This document shows positions 37,304 to 45,354 of a stretch of DNA of 64,000 nt, piece by piece. The DNA is taken from assembly GCA_963839995.1 (NCBI GenBank), contig CAWIXH010000017.1:248001-312000 (forward strand), written 5' to 3'. A program made the position numbers and the translations under genes. Below the pieces are notes generated by a model, which was not told the DNA's origin, did no database searches, and worked only from the letters and a program-made list of their open reading frames with translations. Source of the stretch: CAWIUB01 sp963839995 (lineage in GTDB: Bacteria > Actinomycetota > Actinomycetes > Mycobacteriales > Jatrophihabitantaceae). The stretch's first letter is position 1. Every line of letters starts with the position of its first letter.

Positions 37304-37485
37304 CACGCCTCCCGGCTTGGCCGCGCTCGCGCGATCCGCGTTACGACCGGTAGCGCATAATTACCTTAACGTGATCTTCCACCCCATGGAAGGCGGATAA
37401 CGTCCCCGCATCCGGCCACGCGTGGCGTGAGAGGTGGGTTTTGCACGGGGTATCCGGCCGATCCGCGGTGGGTCGCTGCGCGGCG

Positions 37486-37504
37486 CTCACCCGAAAAGGG
37501 TGAA
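37486..37504. promoter_or_regulatory. Palindrome CTCACC-N7-GGTGAA between YihY gene and LuxR gene
   Basis: Same arms and 7-nt spacing as at 33875. It lies about 180 bp upstream of the LuxR start and 15 bp past the YihY stop, so a terminator role (stem TCACCC/GGGTGA, loop GAAAA) is also possible. The rest of this 215-bp gap holds nothing recognised. Confidence 0.45.
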
Positions 37505-37518
37505 GCAATCGACCCCCC

Positions 37519-38418
37519 TCAGCCGTGGCGTTGCGCCTGGTACTCCGCCCAGACCGAGTTGATCAATGCGGCACTGACGATGACCTGTCCGACGATCAGC
37601 AGCCAGGCCAGGATTACTGCGGCGATTCCGAGTGATCCGTAGAGTTCGGAGGAGTGGGCGAGCCGGGGCGGGATGTAGATCCGGCTGACGAGATGCAGGA
37701 TGGCCAACCCGAAGCCGAATAGCAAGCAGCCGGGAAGCAGATCGATCCAGCTGGTGCGCCGGTCGGGCAGCCGCTGGCAGACGAGTAGCCAGGTGCCGGC
37801 TACGGCAGCGCCCTGCAGCGCGACACCCAGCAGCAGGCCACCCGGCACCAGCCCGTCGATGCGGGTGATCGCGGCGGCCACGGCCGCCACAACGAGCCAG
37901 GCCCCGGCGAAGATCAATGTGGTGGTCAGCACGTCTCGTTGACGCCGTTTCGGCAGCGGCGCCTGCCAGGCGTGCGCGTTGACGATGGTCAGGGTGCGCA
38001 GCAGGGTGCGTGTCGTCCACAGGAATAGGAGGCTGCCGATCAGCACGGCCACCCACCAGGATCGATGGCCGTCGTGCAGCGCGGTCACCACCTCCTGGCT
38101 GGCCGCCCCGGTGATCCCCGCTGTCTTGGCCGCCGACCGCACGTCCCCATCGTCGCCGGTCGCGAACGCGGCCAGGACGCCGGCCAGCAGCAGGGCGAGC
38201 GGCATCAACCAGAGGAACAGCCGGAACGCGACTGCGCTGGCCAGCAGTATCCCCTGCCGGGACGTGTAGCGGGCGAGGAAGGCCAGCGGCAGCCCCAAGA
38301 TCGGGTGGGTCTGCGCCAGCTGCTGATACCGGTCACCGGCCCGCTCGGCTCTGGCTCGCAGCCGCCCGATCCGACCGCCCGGTTCGGTCGGGACCTCGGT
38401 CGGGGGATCGGCCGACAC
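37519..38418 (-). CDS. YihY/BrkB family membrane protein
   Basis: 299 residues with six hydrophobic helices. Blocks such as ARYTSRQGILLASAVAFRLFL, the TTRTLLRTL segment and ELYGSLGIAAVILAWLLIVG are typical of the YihY/UPF0761 family, once called ribonuclease BN by error. These are inner-membrane proteins of unknown transport or envelope role. Three inverted repeats of TCACC/GGTGA lie within 120 bp upstream of its start. Confidence 0.87.
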   Translation of the reverse strand: MSADPPTEVPTEPGGRIGRLRARAERAGDRYQQLAQTHPILGLPLAFLARYTSRQGILLASAVAFRLFLWLMPLALLLAGVLAAFATGDDGDVRSAAKTAGITGAASQEVVTALHDGHRSWWVAVLIGSLLFLWTTRTLLRTLTIVNAHAWQAPLPKRRQRDVLTTTLIFAGAWLVVAAVAAAITRIDGLVPGGLLLGVALQGAAVAGTWLLVCQRLPDRRTSWIDLLPGCLLFGFGLAILHLVSRIYIPPRLAHSSELYGSLGIAAVILAWLLIVGQVIVSAALINSVWAEYQAQRHG

Positions 38419-38451
38419 GGCCCAGCATCGTCCTCGCCGGAACGGGGACGA

Positions 38452-38535
38452 ATCACCCCGCCGGGGTGAACAACACTCACCCTATCTCGGTGAGGGCAGT
38501 AGGTTCACCGGGGCAGCCCATTGGTCCCGGTGAAC
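38452..38535. promoter_or_regulatory. Cluster of three TCACC/GGTGA inverted repeats before the YihY gene
   Basis: Site 1 (38452-38470) is ATCACC-N7-GGTGAA and site 2 (38476-38494) is CTCACC-N7-GGTGAG; their centres are 24 bp apart. Site 3 has 10-bp arms GTTCACCGGG (38503-38512) and CCCGGTGAAC (38526-38535) further apart. They lie 34-117 bp upstream of the YihY start, the region expected for a multi-site operator. Confidence 0.6.
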
Positions 38536-38556
38536 TACTGGCTGACAGCGCACTCG

Positions 38557-39879
38557 TCACATGCCGACACGGGCGAGCAGCACGGGCGATGGCACGGCCC
38601 ACGCCCCAGCGCGCTGGACGTCGCGCTGCACCTGCTGGTCAGACGAGACGACGATCACCGGACGTCCCTGCGGCTCGGCCGTAACCAGCCGCCGGATCAG
38701 GTCGTCGGCGATCTCATCGGGTTCACTGAACAGGACACGGACGCCACGCGGCGCGGACGGCAGCGCGGGCGGTCGCTCGCCGCCGTCGAAGGCCACGGTG
38801 ATCTCGACCCTCGTCCGGCCCGCCACGGCTGCCAGCGAGCCGAGCAGCCGGGTGCGCTGATCGGCCAGGGCGAGGTCACCGTATCCGGTCTTCGTGACGT
38901 TGTAGCCATCGACGATCAGGTGGGCATTTGGCAGGCCGAGCAACCGGTCGAGAGTGACGCCGTCGTCGGCGAAGCGCCGGGCGGCGGCGCTTGCCGAGGG
39001 CGCCGCGACCGTCTCCGCCGGACGGATACTCGGCGGCGGCAGCGACAGCTCGCGCCGGATGCCGCCAGCGGCGTCCGTGAGGGTCTCGACAAGCAGCCAC
39101 ACCCGGGCGTCATCGATGTCGCGTTCGGTGCGGACTGCCCGGCGGGCCGACTCCACCGCCCGTTCGAGCTCGCCGATCCGGCTGCGGCTGCGGCGCTGCT
39201 CGGCGTCGCGCGCCGCCTCCGCGGCGTCCGCCCGGCGCCCTTCGTCCTCGGCCTTGGCGGCCGCCCCCTCGCGTTCTCGCTCGACGCCGCGTAGGTCGGA
39301 CGTCCGCGCCCGCAGCTGCCGGCGCACATCGGCCAGCTCGACAGCCATTGCCTCGGTGGCCGCCTGCACTGCGTCGCGGGTCCGACGTGACTCGGCGCGG
39401 GCGTGCGCCTTCAGTTGCGCGATCTCCTTACGCAGCCTCGAGACCTGCTCGGCGAGCGCGCCGTCTCCGGAACGATCGCGGCCAGCCCGCCACTGCTCGG
39501 TCGATTCCACGACGATGCGTCGCCAACCGTCCGGACGCAACAGATACGCGACCACCGCCGTGTCGATCGGATCGGAGGCCGTGGTCGGCTGGGCGGCGCG
39601 CACGGCATCGGCGAGCTGCGGCGAGGACTGTGCGACTGCGTCGCCCACCTTGGTCCGAAACTCCTCGTCGGCGTCCAGCGCTGCCGCCAGCGTCGTCGCG
39701 CCAAGGCGAACCCGCTTGGCCGAGGTGAACCGCGCTATCGGGCGCAGCCCAGCCGGTGTCTCGTCCTGGCCGAGCCGCCCGAGGACATCGGACGCGATAG
39801 CCACGAGGCGCTGGCGGATCGGCTCCGCCAGCGCGACCTCGCCCTCGGATCGGTCGGCGGGCACCGGGTCTGCGGACAC
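38557..39879 (-). CDS. NYN-domain RNA-binding/ribonuclease protein with coiled coil
   Basis: 440 residues. An N-terminal helical domain (about 15-130) is followed by a charged coiled coil (about 140-255) and a C-terminal NYN (YacP-like PIN-fold) domain: HLIVDGYNVTKTGYGDLALA, ITVAFDGGERPP, DEIADDLIRRLV and IVVSSDQQVQRDV, which supply the acidic metal cluster. YacP relatives cleave structured or ribosomal RNA. The fused coiled coil is usual in actinobacterial versions. Function here is inferred from the fold. Confidence 0.87.
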   Translation of the reverse strand: MSADPVPADRSEGEVALAEPIRQRLVAIASDVLGRLGQDETPAGLRPIARFTSAKRVRLGATTLAAALDADEEFRTKVGDAVAQSSPQLADAVRAAQPTTASDPIDTAVVAYLLRPDGWRRIVVESTEQWRAGRDRSGDGALAEQVSRLRKEIAQLKAHARAESRRTRDAVQAATEAMAVELADVRRQLRARTSDLRGVEREREGAAAKAEDEGRRADAAEAARDAEQRRSRSRIGELERAVESARRAVRTERDIDDARVWLLVETLTDAAGGIRRELSLPPPSIRPAETVAAPSASAAARRFADDGVTLDRLLGLPNAHLIVDGYNVTKTGYGDLALADQRTRLLGSLAAVAGRTRVEITVAFDGGERPPALPSAPRGVRVLFSEPDEIADDLIRRLVTAEPQGRPVIVVSSDQQVQRDVQRAGAWAVPSPVLLARVGM

Positions 39880-39958
39880 ATCCGCAGGTTACGTCTGGGC
39901 GCGATGATCCCGCGTGGCATCCGGCATTTCGTCGGACCCTCCGCCTACCGTCGCGATC

Positions 39959-40081
39959 GTGACCAGCGAACACGACAGCGAGGGAGCATCGCAGCGAAGC
40001 ACCGAGCGTGTGCGGGGTCCCTGCGAAATCGCGAAGCGATTTCGGGTGCAGGTGCGGACCGAGCGCGGAGTGGAGCAGTGA
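39959..40081 (+). other. Possible 40-codon leader ORF overlapping the DnaQ-GIY-YIG gene
   Basis: A GTG opens a 40-residue frame, VTSEHDSEGASQ to RTERGVEQ, whose TGA overlaps the next gene's GTG (GTGA). Its first ten bases, GTGACCAGCG, are repeated exactly at that gene's start. A strong hairpin lies inside it. It could be a leader peptide or just a structured untranslated region. The 200-bp gap shows nothing else. Confidence 0.3.
40024..40044. repeat. Strong hairpin upstream of the DnaQ-GIY-YIG gene
   Basis: CGAAATCGC and GCGATTTCG form a perfect 9-bp stem around GAA, and flanking CCTGC/GCAGG and GTCC/GGAC could extend it. It stands 33 bp before the GTG of the nuclease gene and could act on its transcript as an attenuator or processing site. 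Confidence 0.55.
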
Positions 40082-41853
40082 CCAGCGCACGGTTCGTCCA
40101 GGCCAGCCTGGATGAATTGGACGAGCCACTGCGTACCACCACATTCACCGTCTTCGACCTGGAGACCACCGGCGGCACCGCGGGCGCGGACGCGATCACC
40201 GAGATTGGCGCGGTCAAGGTCTGTGGCGGTCAGACGCTGGGCGAATTCCAGACCCTCGTCGACCCTGGCGTGGGCATCGCGCCGTTCATCAGCCTGCTCA
40301 CCGGCATTACCGACTCCATGGTCGCGACCGCACCGCGCATCGCTGCGGTACTCCCGTCCTTCCTCGAGTTCGCCCGCAGCAGCGTGCTGGTAGCCCACAA
40401 CGCGCCGTTCGACGTCAGCTTCATGCGGGCCGCCTGCGCTGCCGATGGCGTCGCATGGCCGGGGTTCGCCGTCATCGACACAGTGCTGTTGGCGCGCCGG
40501 GTGCTGACCCGCGACGAGGTGCCCGACTGCAAGCTGGTCACGCTCGCCGCGTACTTCCGGGCCGGCACCCGGCCGGTACATCGCGCCCTCGCCGACGCCC
40601 GGGCCACAGCCGACGTGCTGCACGCGCTGATCGGCCGGCTCGGCAACCTCGGCGTCCAGTCGCTTCCCGAGCTGCGAGCGTTCACCGCACAGGTCAGCGA
40701 GGCGCAACGACGCAAACGCCACCTGGCCGACCACCTGCCCGCCGGACCTGGGGTCTACCTGTTCCGCGACGCACAGGGCGTCCCGCTCTATGTCGGAACC
40801 AGCCGGCACCTCCGCGCCCGGGTACGCCAATACTTCGTCGCGAGCGAAACGCGCAGCCGGATGGGCGAGATGGTGGGGCTGGCCGAGCGGGTCGACCCGA
40901 TCGAATGTGCCCACGCCCTAGAGGCACAAGTGCGTGAACTGAGGCTGATCGCGGCGCACAAACCGCGGTACAACCGCCGGTCGAAGTTTCCCGAGAAATC
41001 GGTGTGGCTCAAGCTGACGCCCGAGGCTTTTCCCCGGCTGTCCATGGTGCGCGAGGTGCGCGCCGACGGCGCAGCCTACCTCGGCCCGCTTCGCTCACAG
41101 CGTCAGGCCGAGTCGGTCCGCGACGCGATCCACGACGCGGTGCCACTGCGCCAGTGCAGCGACCGGCTGTCGGTGCATCGCGCGGTGCGCGCGGCCTGTG
41201 TGCTCGCAGGCATCGGCCGGTGCCGGGCGCCCTGCGAATCCTTTCGCGCAGCAGCCTCGCAGGTCGAGTACGCCGCGCTCACCGAGCTGGTCCGCTCCGC
41301 GTGGGCGGGCGATGTGCGGCCGCTGGTCGACCCGCTGCGCCAGCGACTGGCCGCGCTCGCCGCCGCGCAGCGCTTCGAACACGCGGCCGTGGTGCGCGAC
41401 CGCATCGCCTCAGTCGTGCGCGCGTGTGCCCGTATGCAGCGGCTCGCGGCTATCACCGCCATCGAGGAGCTCATCGCAGCTGCGCCAGACGGCGATGGCG
41501 GCTGGGAGCTGTCCGTCATCCGGCACGGCCGGCTCGCCGCGGCCGCGGTCGCGGCTCGAGGCGTGCCGCCGTGGCCGGTCATCGAGGCCCTGCTCGCGAC
41601 GGCCGACGCCGTCGATCCGGGCCCGGGGCCGTTGCCCGCGGCGCTCGCCGAAGAGACCGAATGCGTGCTGCGCTGGCTAGAGCAACCGGGCACCCGACTG
41701 GTGCGCACCTCGCGTCCGTGGGCGATGCCCGCCTTCGGGGCGGCGAGCCTGCGGCCTTTCGTGGCAACCGATGCGCTGCGGGCAGCCGCCGACCCATTCG
41801 CCGGCCGTCGCAGTTATCGCACGGTCACCCGGCCCGTCCGGCAGGGCGCCTGA
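40078..41853 (+). CDS. DnaQ-type exonuclease fused to a UvrC-like GIY-YIG nuclease (Rv2191 type)
   Basis: 591 residues. Residues about 15-205 form a DEDDh exonuclease: FTVFDLETTGG, VLVAHNAPFDVSFMR and HRALADARATADVL. Residues about 222-330 are a GIY-YIG domain, GPGVYLFRDAQGVPLYVGTS with the arginine helix and ELRLIAAHKPRYNRR, as in UvrC and Cho. A UvrC-like cysteine region (CVLAGIGRCRAPC) and a UvrB-interaction-like stretch follow. The RNase-H-like second nuclease of UvrC is missing. It likely incises or trims damaged DNA. Orthologue of mycobacterial Rv2191. GGAG lies upstream of the GTG. Confidence 0.92.
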   Translation: MTSARFVQASLDELDEPLRTTTFTVFDLETTGGTAGADAITEIGAVKVCGGQTLGEFQTLVDPGVGIAPFISLLTGITDSMVATAPRIAAVLPSFLEFARSSVLVAHNAPFDVSFMRAACAADGVAWPGFAVIDTVLLARRVLTRDEVPDCKLVTLAAYFRAGTRPVHRALADARATADVLHALIGRLGNLGVQSLPELRAFTAQVSEAQRRKRHLADHLPAGPGVYLFRDAQGVPLYVGTSRHLRARVRQYFVASETRSRMGEMVGLAERVDPIECAHALEAQVRELRLIAAHKPRYNRRSKFPEKSVWLKLTPEAFPRLSMVREVRADGAAYLGPLRSQRQAESVRDAIHDAVPLRQCSDRLSVHRAVRAACVLAGIGRCRAPCESFRAAASQVEYAALTELVRSAWAGDVRPLVDPLRQRLAALAAAQRFEHAAVVRDRIASVVRACARMQRLAAITAIEELIAAAPDGDGGWELSVIRHGRLAAAAVAARGVPPWPVIEALLATADAVDPGPGPLPAALAEETECVLRWLEQPGTRLVRTSRPWAMPAFGAASLRPFVATDALRAAADPFAGRRSYRTVTRPVRQGA

Positions 41854-41872
41854 CGGGCTTAGGATTCGCGAC

Positions 41873-42160
41873 ATGATCACCGCGATCGTCATGGTGTCCG
41901 TCGAGACCGACCGCATTCCCGAGGTCGCGGAGCAGTTGGCCGACCTCGAGGGCGTCAGCGAGGTCTACTCGGTGGCAGGCGACGTGGACCTGATCGTGAT
42001 CGTGCGGGTGCGCGAGTTCGACCACGTCGCCGACGTCATCGCGGGGCGGCTGTCCAAGGTCGAGGGCGTGCTGCACACCGACACACACATCGCGTTCCGC
42101 GCCTATTCCCGGCACGACCTAGACGCCGCGTTCGCCATCGGCTTCCAGTCCGCCGACTAG
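41873..42160 (+). CDS. Lrp/AsnC-type ligand-binding (RAM) domain protein
   Basis: 95 residues comprising only the RAM domain of Lrp/AsnC regulators, with no helix-turn-helix. GVSEVYSVAGDVDLIVIVRV is the conserved strand-glycine block and VLHTDTHIAFRAYS the last strand. Stand-alone RAM proteins bind amino acids and may modulate partners. Its position next to trpD hints at amino-acid sensing. A TAGGAT box (41860-41865) lies 7 nt before the ATG, so it is likely leaderless. Confidence 0.88.
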   Translation: MITAIVMVSVETDRIPEVAEQLADLEGVSEVYSVAGDVDLIVIVRVREFDHVADVIAGRLSKVEGVLHTDTHIAFRAYSRHDLDAAFAIGFQSAD

Positions 42161-42181
42161 GGCAGGAGGACCCGCCGGCGA

Positions 42182-43228
42182 TCAAGTTGACGTGCGGGCC
42201 AGCTGGCTGACCTGGACCCACTGACGCAGCAGGTCTCGCGCGTCGCCGGAGTCGACTGAACGGCGGGCTTCCTCCAGGCCCCGGGCGATCGCCGCATCGA
42301 GCGAGTCGGCCGTCAACCCATCGTAGACGGCGATCGCCGCAGCGGCGTTGAGCAGGACGGCGTCCCGCACCGGGCCGCCCTGTCCCGCGAGAACCTCGCG
42401 CGCCACGAAGGCGTTGTGGGCCCGGTCGCCGCCACGTAGCTGCTCGGGCGCTGCAGCCCCGATGCCCAGCGCCGTAGGGTCCAGGACCACCTCGGTGACC
42501 GTGCCCCCGACCACGACCCAGACGTGTGAGGTCGTGGTGGTGGTCAGCTCGTCCAGTCCGTCGTCGCCGCGGAACACCAGCGCTGTGTCGCCGCGGGCGG
42601 CCAGTACCTGTGCCATGACTCCGGCCATCCGCGGGTCGGCGCAGCCGATCGCCGACGACGGCGGGCGGCCCGGATTCGTCAGCGGACCGAGGAAGTTGAA
42701 GACCGTGGGGACGCCGATCTCGCGCCGCGGCGCGCCGGCATGGCGCATCCCCGGATGGAAGACAGGGGCGAAGCAGAAGCCGATACCGAGGTCCTCGATG
42801 GTGCGCTCCACCCCGGCCGCGGGCAGGTCGATGGCCACGCCGAGCTCTTCGAGCACATCCGCCGCGCCGCAGGCCGAGGACGCCGCCCGGTTGCCGTGCT
42901 TCACGACCCGGCGTCCGGAGCCGGCCGCCACCAGCGCCGCCATCGTCGAGATGTTGACGGTCTGCGCGCGGTCGCCGCCGGTGCCGACCACGTCGACCGC
43001 CGGACGGGGAACCCTGAGGGGCGTCGCGCGAGCCAGCATCGTGGTGACGAGCCCGCGAAGCTCCTCGGCTGTCTCGCGCTTCGCGCGCAGCAGCACCGCG
43101 AAAGCGGCAAGCTGCGCCGGCGTGGCCTCGCCCGCCATGATCTCGTCCATCGCCCATGCGGTGGCCGACGCGTCCAGCGCCTCACCACGCAGCAGCGCGG
43201 ACAGCGTCGCGGGCCAGCTGTGCCCCAC
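42182..43228 (-). CDS. trpD: Anthranilate phosphoribosyltransferase
   Basis: 348 residues. Transfers phosphoribose from PRPP to anthranilate in tryptophan synthesis. It has the PRPP loop DVVGTGGDRAQTVNIST, KHGNRAASSACG, FNFLGPLTNPGRP and the acidic metal site in FRGDDGLDELT. Other trp genes are absent, as in mycobacteria where trpD is isolated next to ctaE. GTG 43228 is chosen because homologues begin near HSWPATLSALLRGE; TTG 43261 is an in-frame alternative that would overlap the upstream gene. Confidence 0.93.
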   Translation of the reverse strand: MGHSWPATLSALLRGEALDASATAWAMDEIMAGEATPAQLAAFAVLLRAKRETAEELRGLVTTMLARATPLRVPRPAVDVVGTGGDRAQTVNISTMAALVAAGSGRRVVKHGNRAASSACGAADVLEELGVAIDLPAAGVERTIEDLGIGFCFAPVFHPGMRHAGAPRREIGVPTVFNFLGPLTNPGRPPSSAIGCADPRMAGVMAQVLAARGDTALVFRGDDGLDELTTTTTSHVWVVVGGTVTEVVLDPTALGIGAAAPEQLRGGDRAHNAFVAREVLAGQGGPVRDAVLLNAAAAIAVYDGLTADSLDAAIARGLEEARRSVDSGDARDLLRQWVQVSQLARTST

Positions 43229-43250
43229 CGTGCTAGCTCGGGTTACCTGG

Positions 43251-43682
43251 CTAGCGGACAACCGGGATGCCCGACAACCGGCGGCGCAGCTGTTCGGCCA
43301 CGGTCGCTGCCGCCGTCACCGGATCGAGCGGCGGGCAGATCACCGCGTCGGCGAGTGACCAGCTGGCAAGCCAGCCGTCCTGTTTACGGGCAACCAGCAC
43401 GATGATCGGCGGGCAGTCGTCGATCTCGTACTTGAACTGGCGAGCCAGCCCCATCCCCCCGGTCGGCTGCGCCTCGCCATCGAGAATCATCAGGTCGATC
43501 TCGCCGAGGTCGACCTGCGCGATAACCTCGCCGTTGGTAGCACATTCGACCCAGTCGATGCGTGGCGCATCCGGCGCCGGACGCCGGCCCACCGCCCTAC
43601 GCACCTGCGCCCGGATCTGTGGGCGATTGCTGTACAGCAGGACGTTCGCGGGCTGCGCGGAACCTGCTGAGCTGGCGGTCAT
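43251..43682 (-). CDS. Receiver-like (pseudo-response-regulator) protein
   Basis: 143 residues resembling a CheY-like receiver: NVLLYSNRPQIRAQVRRAV for the first strand and helix, IDLMILDGEAQPTGGMG for the phospho-Asp strand, and IIVLVARKQDGWLA with a lysine-containing fifth-strand region. The acidic pocket at the first strand is missing, so it may not be phosphorylated. No output domain. Conserved near trpD/ctaE in actinobacteria; divergent from ctaE across about 110 bp. Confidence 0.75.
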   Translation of the reverse strand: MTASSAGSAQPANVLLYSNRPQIRAQVRRAVGRRPAPDAPRIDWVECATNGEVIAQVDLGEIDLMILDGEAQPTGGMGLARQFKYEIDDCPPIIVLVARKQDGWLASWSLADAVICPPLDPVTAAATVAEQLRRRLSGIPVVR

Positions 43683-43793
43683 GGCTGCATCGTAACGACG
43701 CGCGGCGCGGGCCCTCGGCCCTGCCGGCCGGGAGGCGCGCCGACACTCCCACCCCGCCTGCCTTATCGGCGGACGTGAGGCCATAATGCACGG

Positions 43794-44417
43794 GTGACCT
43801 CGACAGCCCCGGCGCCGAGCTTCCCGTCCAGTCAGGTGCACTCCCTGACCCGGCCGAATATCGTGAGCGTCGGCACCATCGTGTGGCTGTCCAGCGAGCT
43901 GATGTTCTTCGCCGGCCTGTTCGCCATGTACTTCACGGTCCGCGCCGCGCATCCCGTCGACTGGCCGATGCACCTGCCCGACGGCGAGACGATCAAGCTG
44001 TCCGTTGGCTACGCCCTGCCCTTCACGATCATCCTGGTGGCCTCCAGTTTCACATGCCAGTGGGGCGTGTTCGCTGCCGAGAAGGGCGACGTGTTCAAGC
44101 TGCGCCGCTGGTTCACGTTCACGTTCGTCCTTGGCCTGATCTTTGTGCTCGGCCAGGCCAACGAGTACCGGATCCAGGTGCACGACGGCAACACCATCTC
44201 GGCGACCGGATACGGGTCGGTTTTCTTCCTGACCACCGGCTTCCACGGGCTGCACGTCATCGGCGGGCTGCTCGCGTTCATCTTCTTCCTCATCCGCACG
44301 ACCATGTCCCGATTCACCTCGGCGCAGGCGACCGCGGCGATCGTCGTCTCCTACTACTGGCACTTCGTGGACGTGGTGTGGATCGGCCTGTTCTCCACCA
44401 TCTACCTCATCCGATAG
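43794..44417 (+). CDS. ctaE: Cytochrome c oxidase subunit III
   Basis: 207 residues, five membrane helices. WLSSELMFFAGLFAMYF, the FFLTTGFHGLHVIGGL block and YYWHFVDVVWIGLFSTIY are signature segments of actinobacterial subunit III. It is part of the aa3 oxidase that accepts electrons straight from the cytochrome bcc complex in a supercomplex. GTG start; a CATAAT box lies 6 nt upstream. First gene of the ctaE-qcrCAB cluster, as in mycobacteria. Confidence 0.95.
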   Translation: MTSTAPAPSFPSSQVHSLTRPNIVSVGTIVWLSSELMFFAGLFAMYFTVRAAHPVDWPMHLPDGETIKLSVGYALPFTIILVASSFTCQWGVFAAEKGDVFKLRRWFTFTFVLGLIFVLGQANEYRIQVHDGNTISATGYGSVFFLTTGFHGLHVIGGLLAFIFFLIRTTMSRFTSAQATAAIVVSYYWHFVDVVWIGLFSTIYLIR

Positions 44418-44463
44418 CCTCATTCACCCGCCGCAGCAGCCCGCCGATCGAGAAGGGACGTCC

Positions 44464-45354
44464 GTGAAGGAAGACCCCGACGGCTTCGAGATCGACGAGC
44501 CGGCCGAGCTCGGTTTCGCACCGGCGGTATCCGCCACCGGCGCGGAGGGTGAGAGCGCCAAGCCTGCGGCTCGGTCGAAGCGACGTCCCGCGCGCCGGTG
44601 GCGACGTCGCGTCGCCGGCGGCGTCTTGCTGCTTGCGGCTTTGGTATCGATGGGCGGTGCGTACGCTCTGTTTGCCGGTTCGTCCGGTGCGGCCGACAAC
44701 GCGACGGCTCAGGGTGACATCAACAAGGGCCGGTCGCTGTACCAGACGAGCTGCATCACCTGCCACGGTGTCAACCTGCAGGGCGTGCCGGGGCGCGGCG
44801 TCTCGCTGGTCGGAGCGGGCAGCGCCGCGGTGTACTTCCAGGTGAGCACCGGGCGGATGCCGGCGTCGGCGCAGGGCGCCGAGATCGCCCGCAAGCCTGC
44901 CAAGTTCACTGAGGAGCAGATCGCCGCGCTCGCCGCCTACGTCCAGTCGGTCGGCGGTGGCCCGGTGGTACCTGAAGGCAACTTGCGCGACGGCAATCTC
45001 GCCGAGGGCGGCGAGCTGTTCCGGCTCAACTGCGCCTCCTGCCACGGCTCAACCGGCGGCGGCGCGCCGCTGTCCGCGGGCGGGGTGGCGCCAGGCCTGC
45101 ACCAGGCCACCGACAAGCAGCTCTACACCGCGATGCTCACTGGCCCGGAGAACATGCCGGTGTTCAGCGACAACCAGCTCACCCCCGACCAGAAGCACGC
45201 GATCATCAACTACGTGCAGACCATGAAGGAGGCCAAGGATCCCGGCGGTCACGGCCTGGACCGCATTGGCCCGGTCTCAGAGGGCCTGGTCATCTGGATC
45301 GCCGGCATCGGCGCGATCGTCGTCGGGATCCTGTGGATCGGAGCCAAGTCGTGA
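44464..45354 (+). CDS. qcrC: Di-haem cytochrome c subunit QcrC
   Basis: 296 residues. After a basic tail there is a membrane anchor (about 50-70), then two c-type haem domains with CITCHG and CASCHG, and a C-terminal membrane helix EGLVIWIAGIGAIVVGILWI. The fused di-haem cytochrome replaces soluble cytochrome c and passes electrons from the Rieske protein to the oxidase. GTG start with GAGAAGGGA upstream. Its stop overlaps qcrA by 4 nt. Confidence 0.96.
   Translation: MKEDPDGFEIDEPAELGFAPAVSATGAEGESAKPAARSKRRPARRWRRRVAGGVLLLAALVSMGGAYALFAGSSGAADNATAQGDINKGRSLYQTSCITCHGVNLQGVPGRGVSLVGAGSAAVYFQVSTGRMPASAQGAEIARKPAKFTEEQIAALAAYVQSVGGGPVVPEGNLRDGNLAEGGELFRLNCASCHGSTGGGAPLSAGGVAPGLHQATDKQLYTAMLTGPENMPVFSDNQLTPDQKHAIINYVQTMKEAKDPGGHGLDRIGPVSEGLVIWIAGIGAIVVGILWIGAKS

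Noticed and set aside
37486..37504. Simple transcription terminator after the YihY gene
   Set aside because: Possible alone, but the same arms and spacing recur at promoter-side positions 33875, 38452 and 38476, so an operator is preferred while the terminator reading is kept as an alternative.
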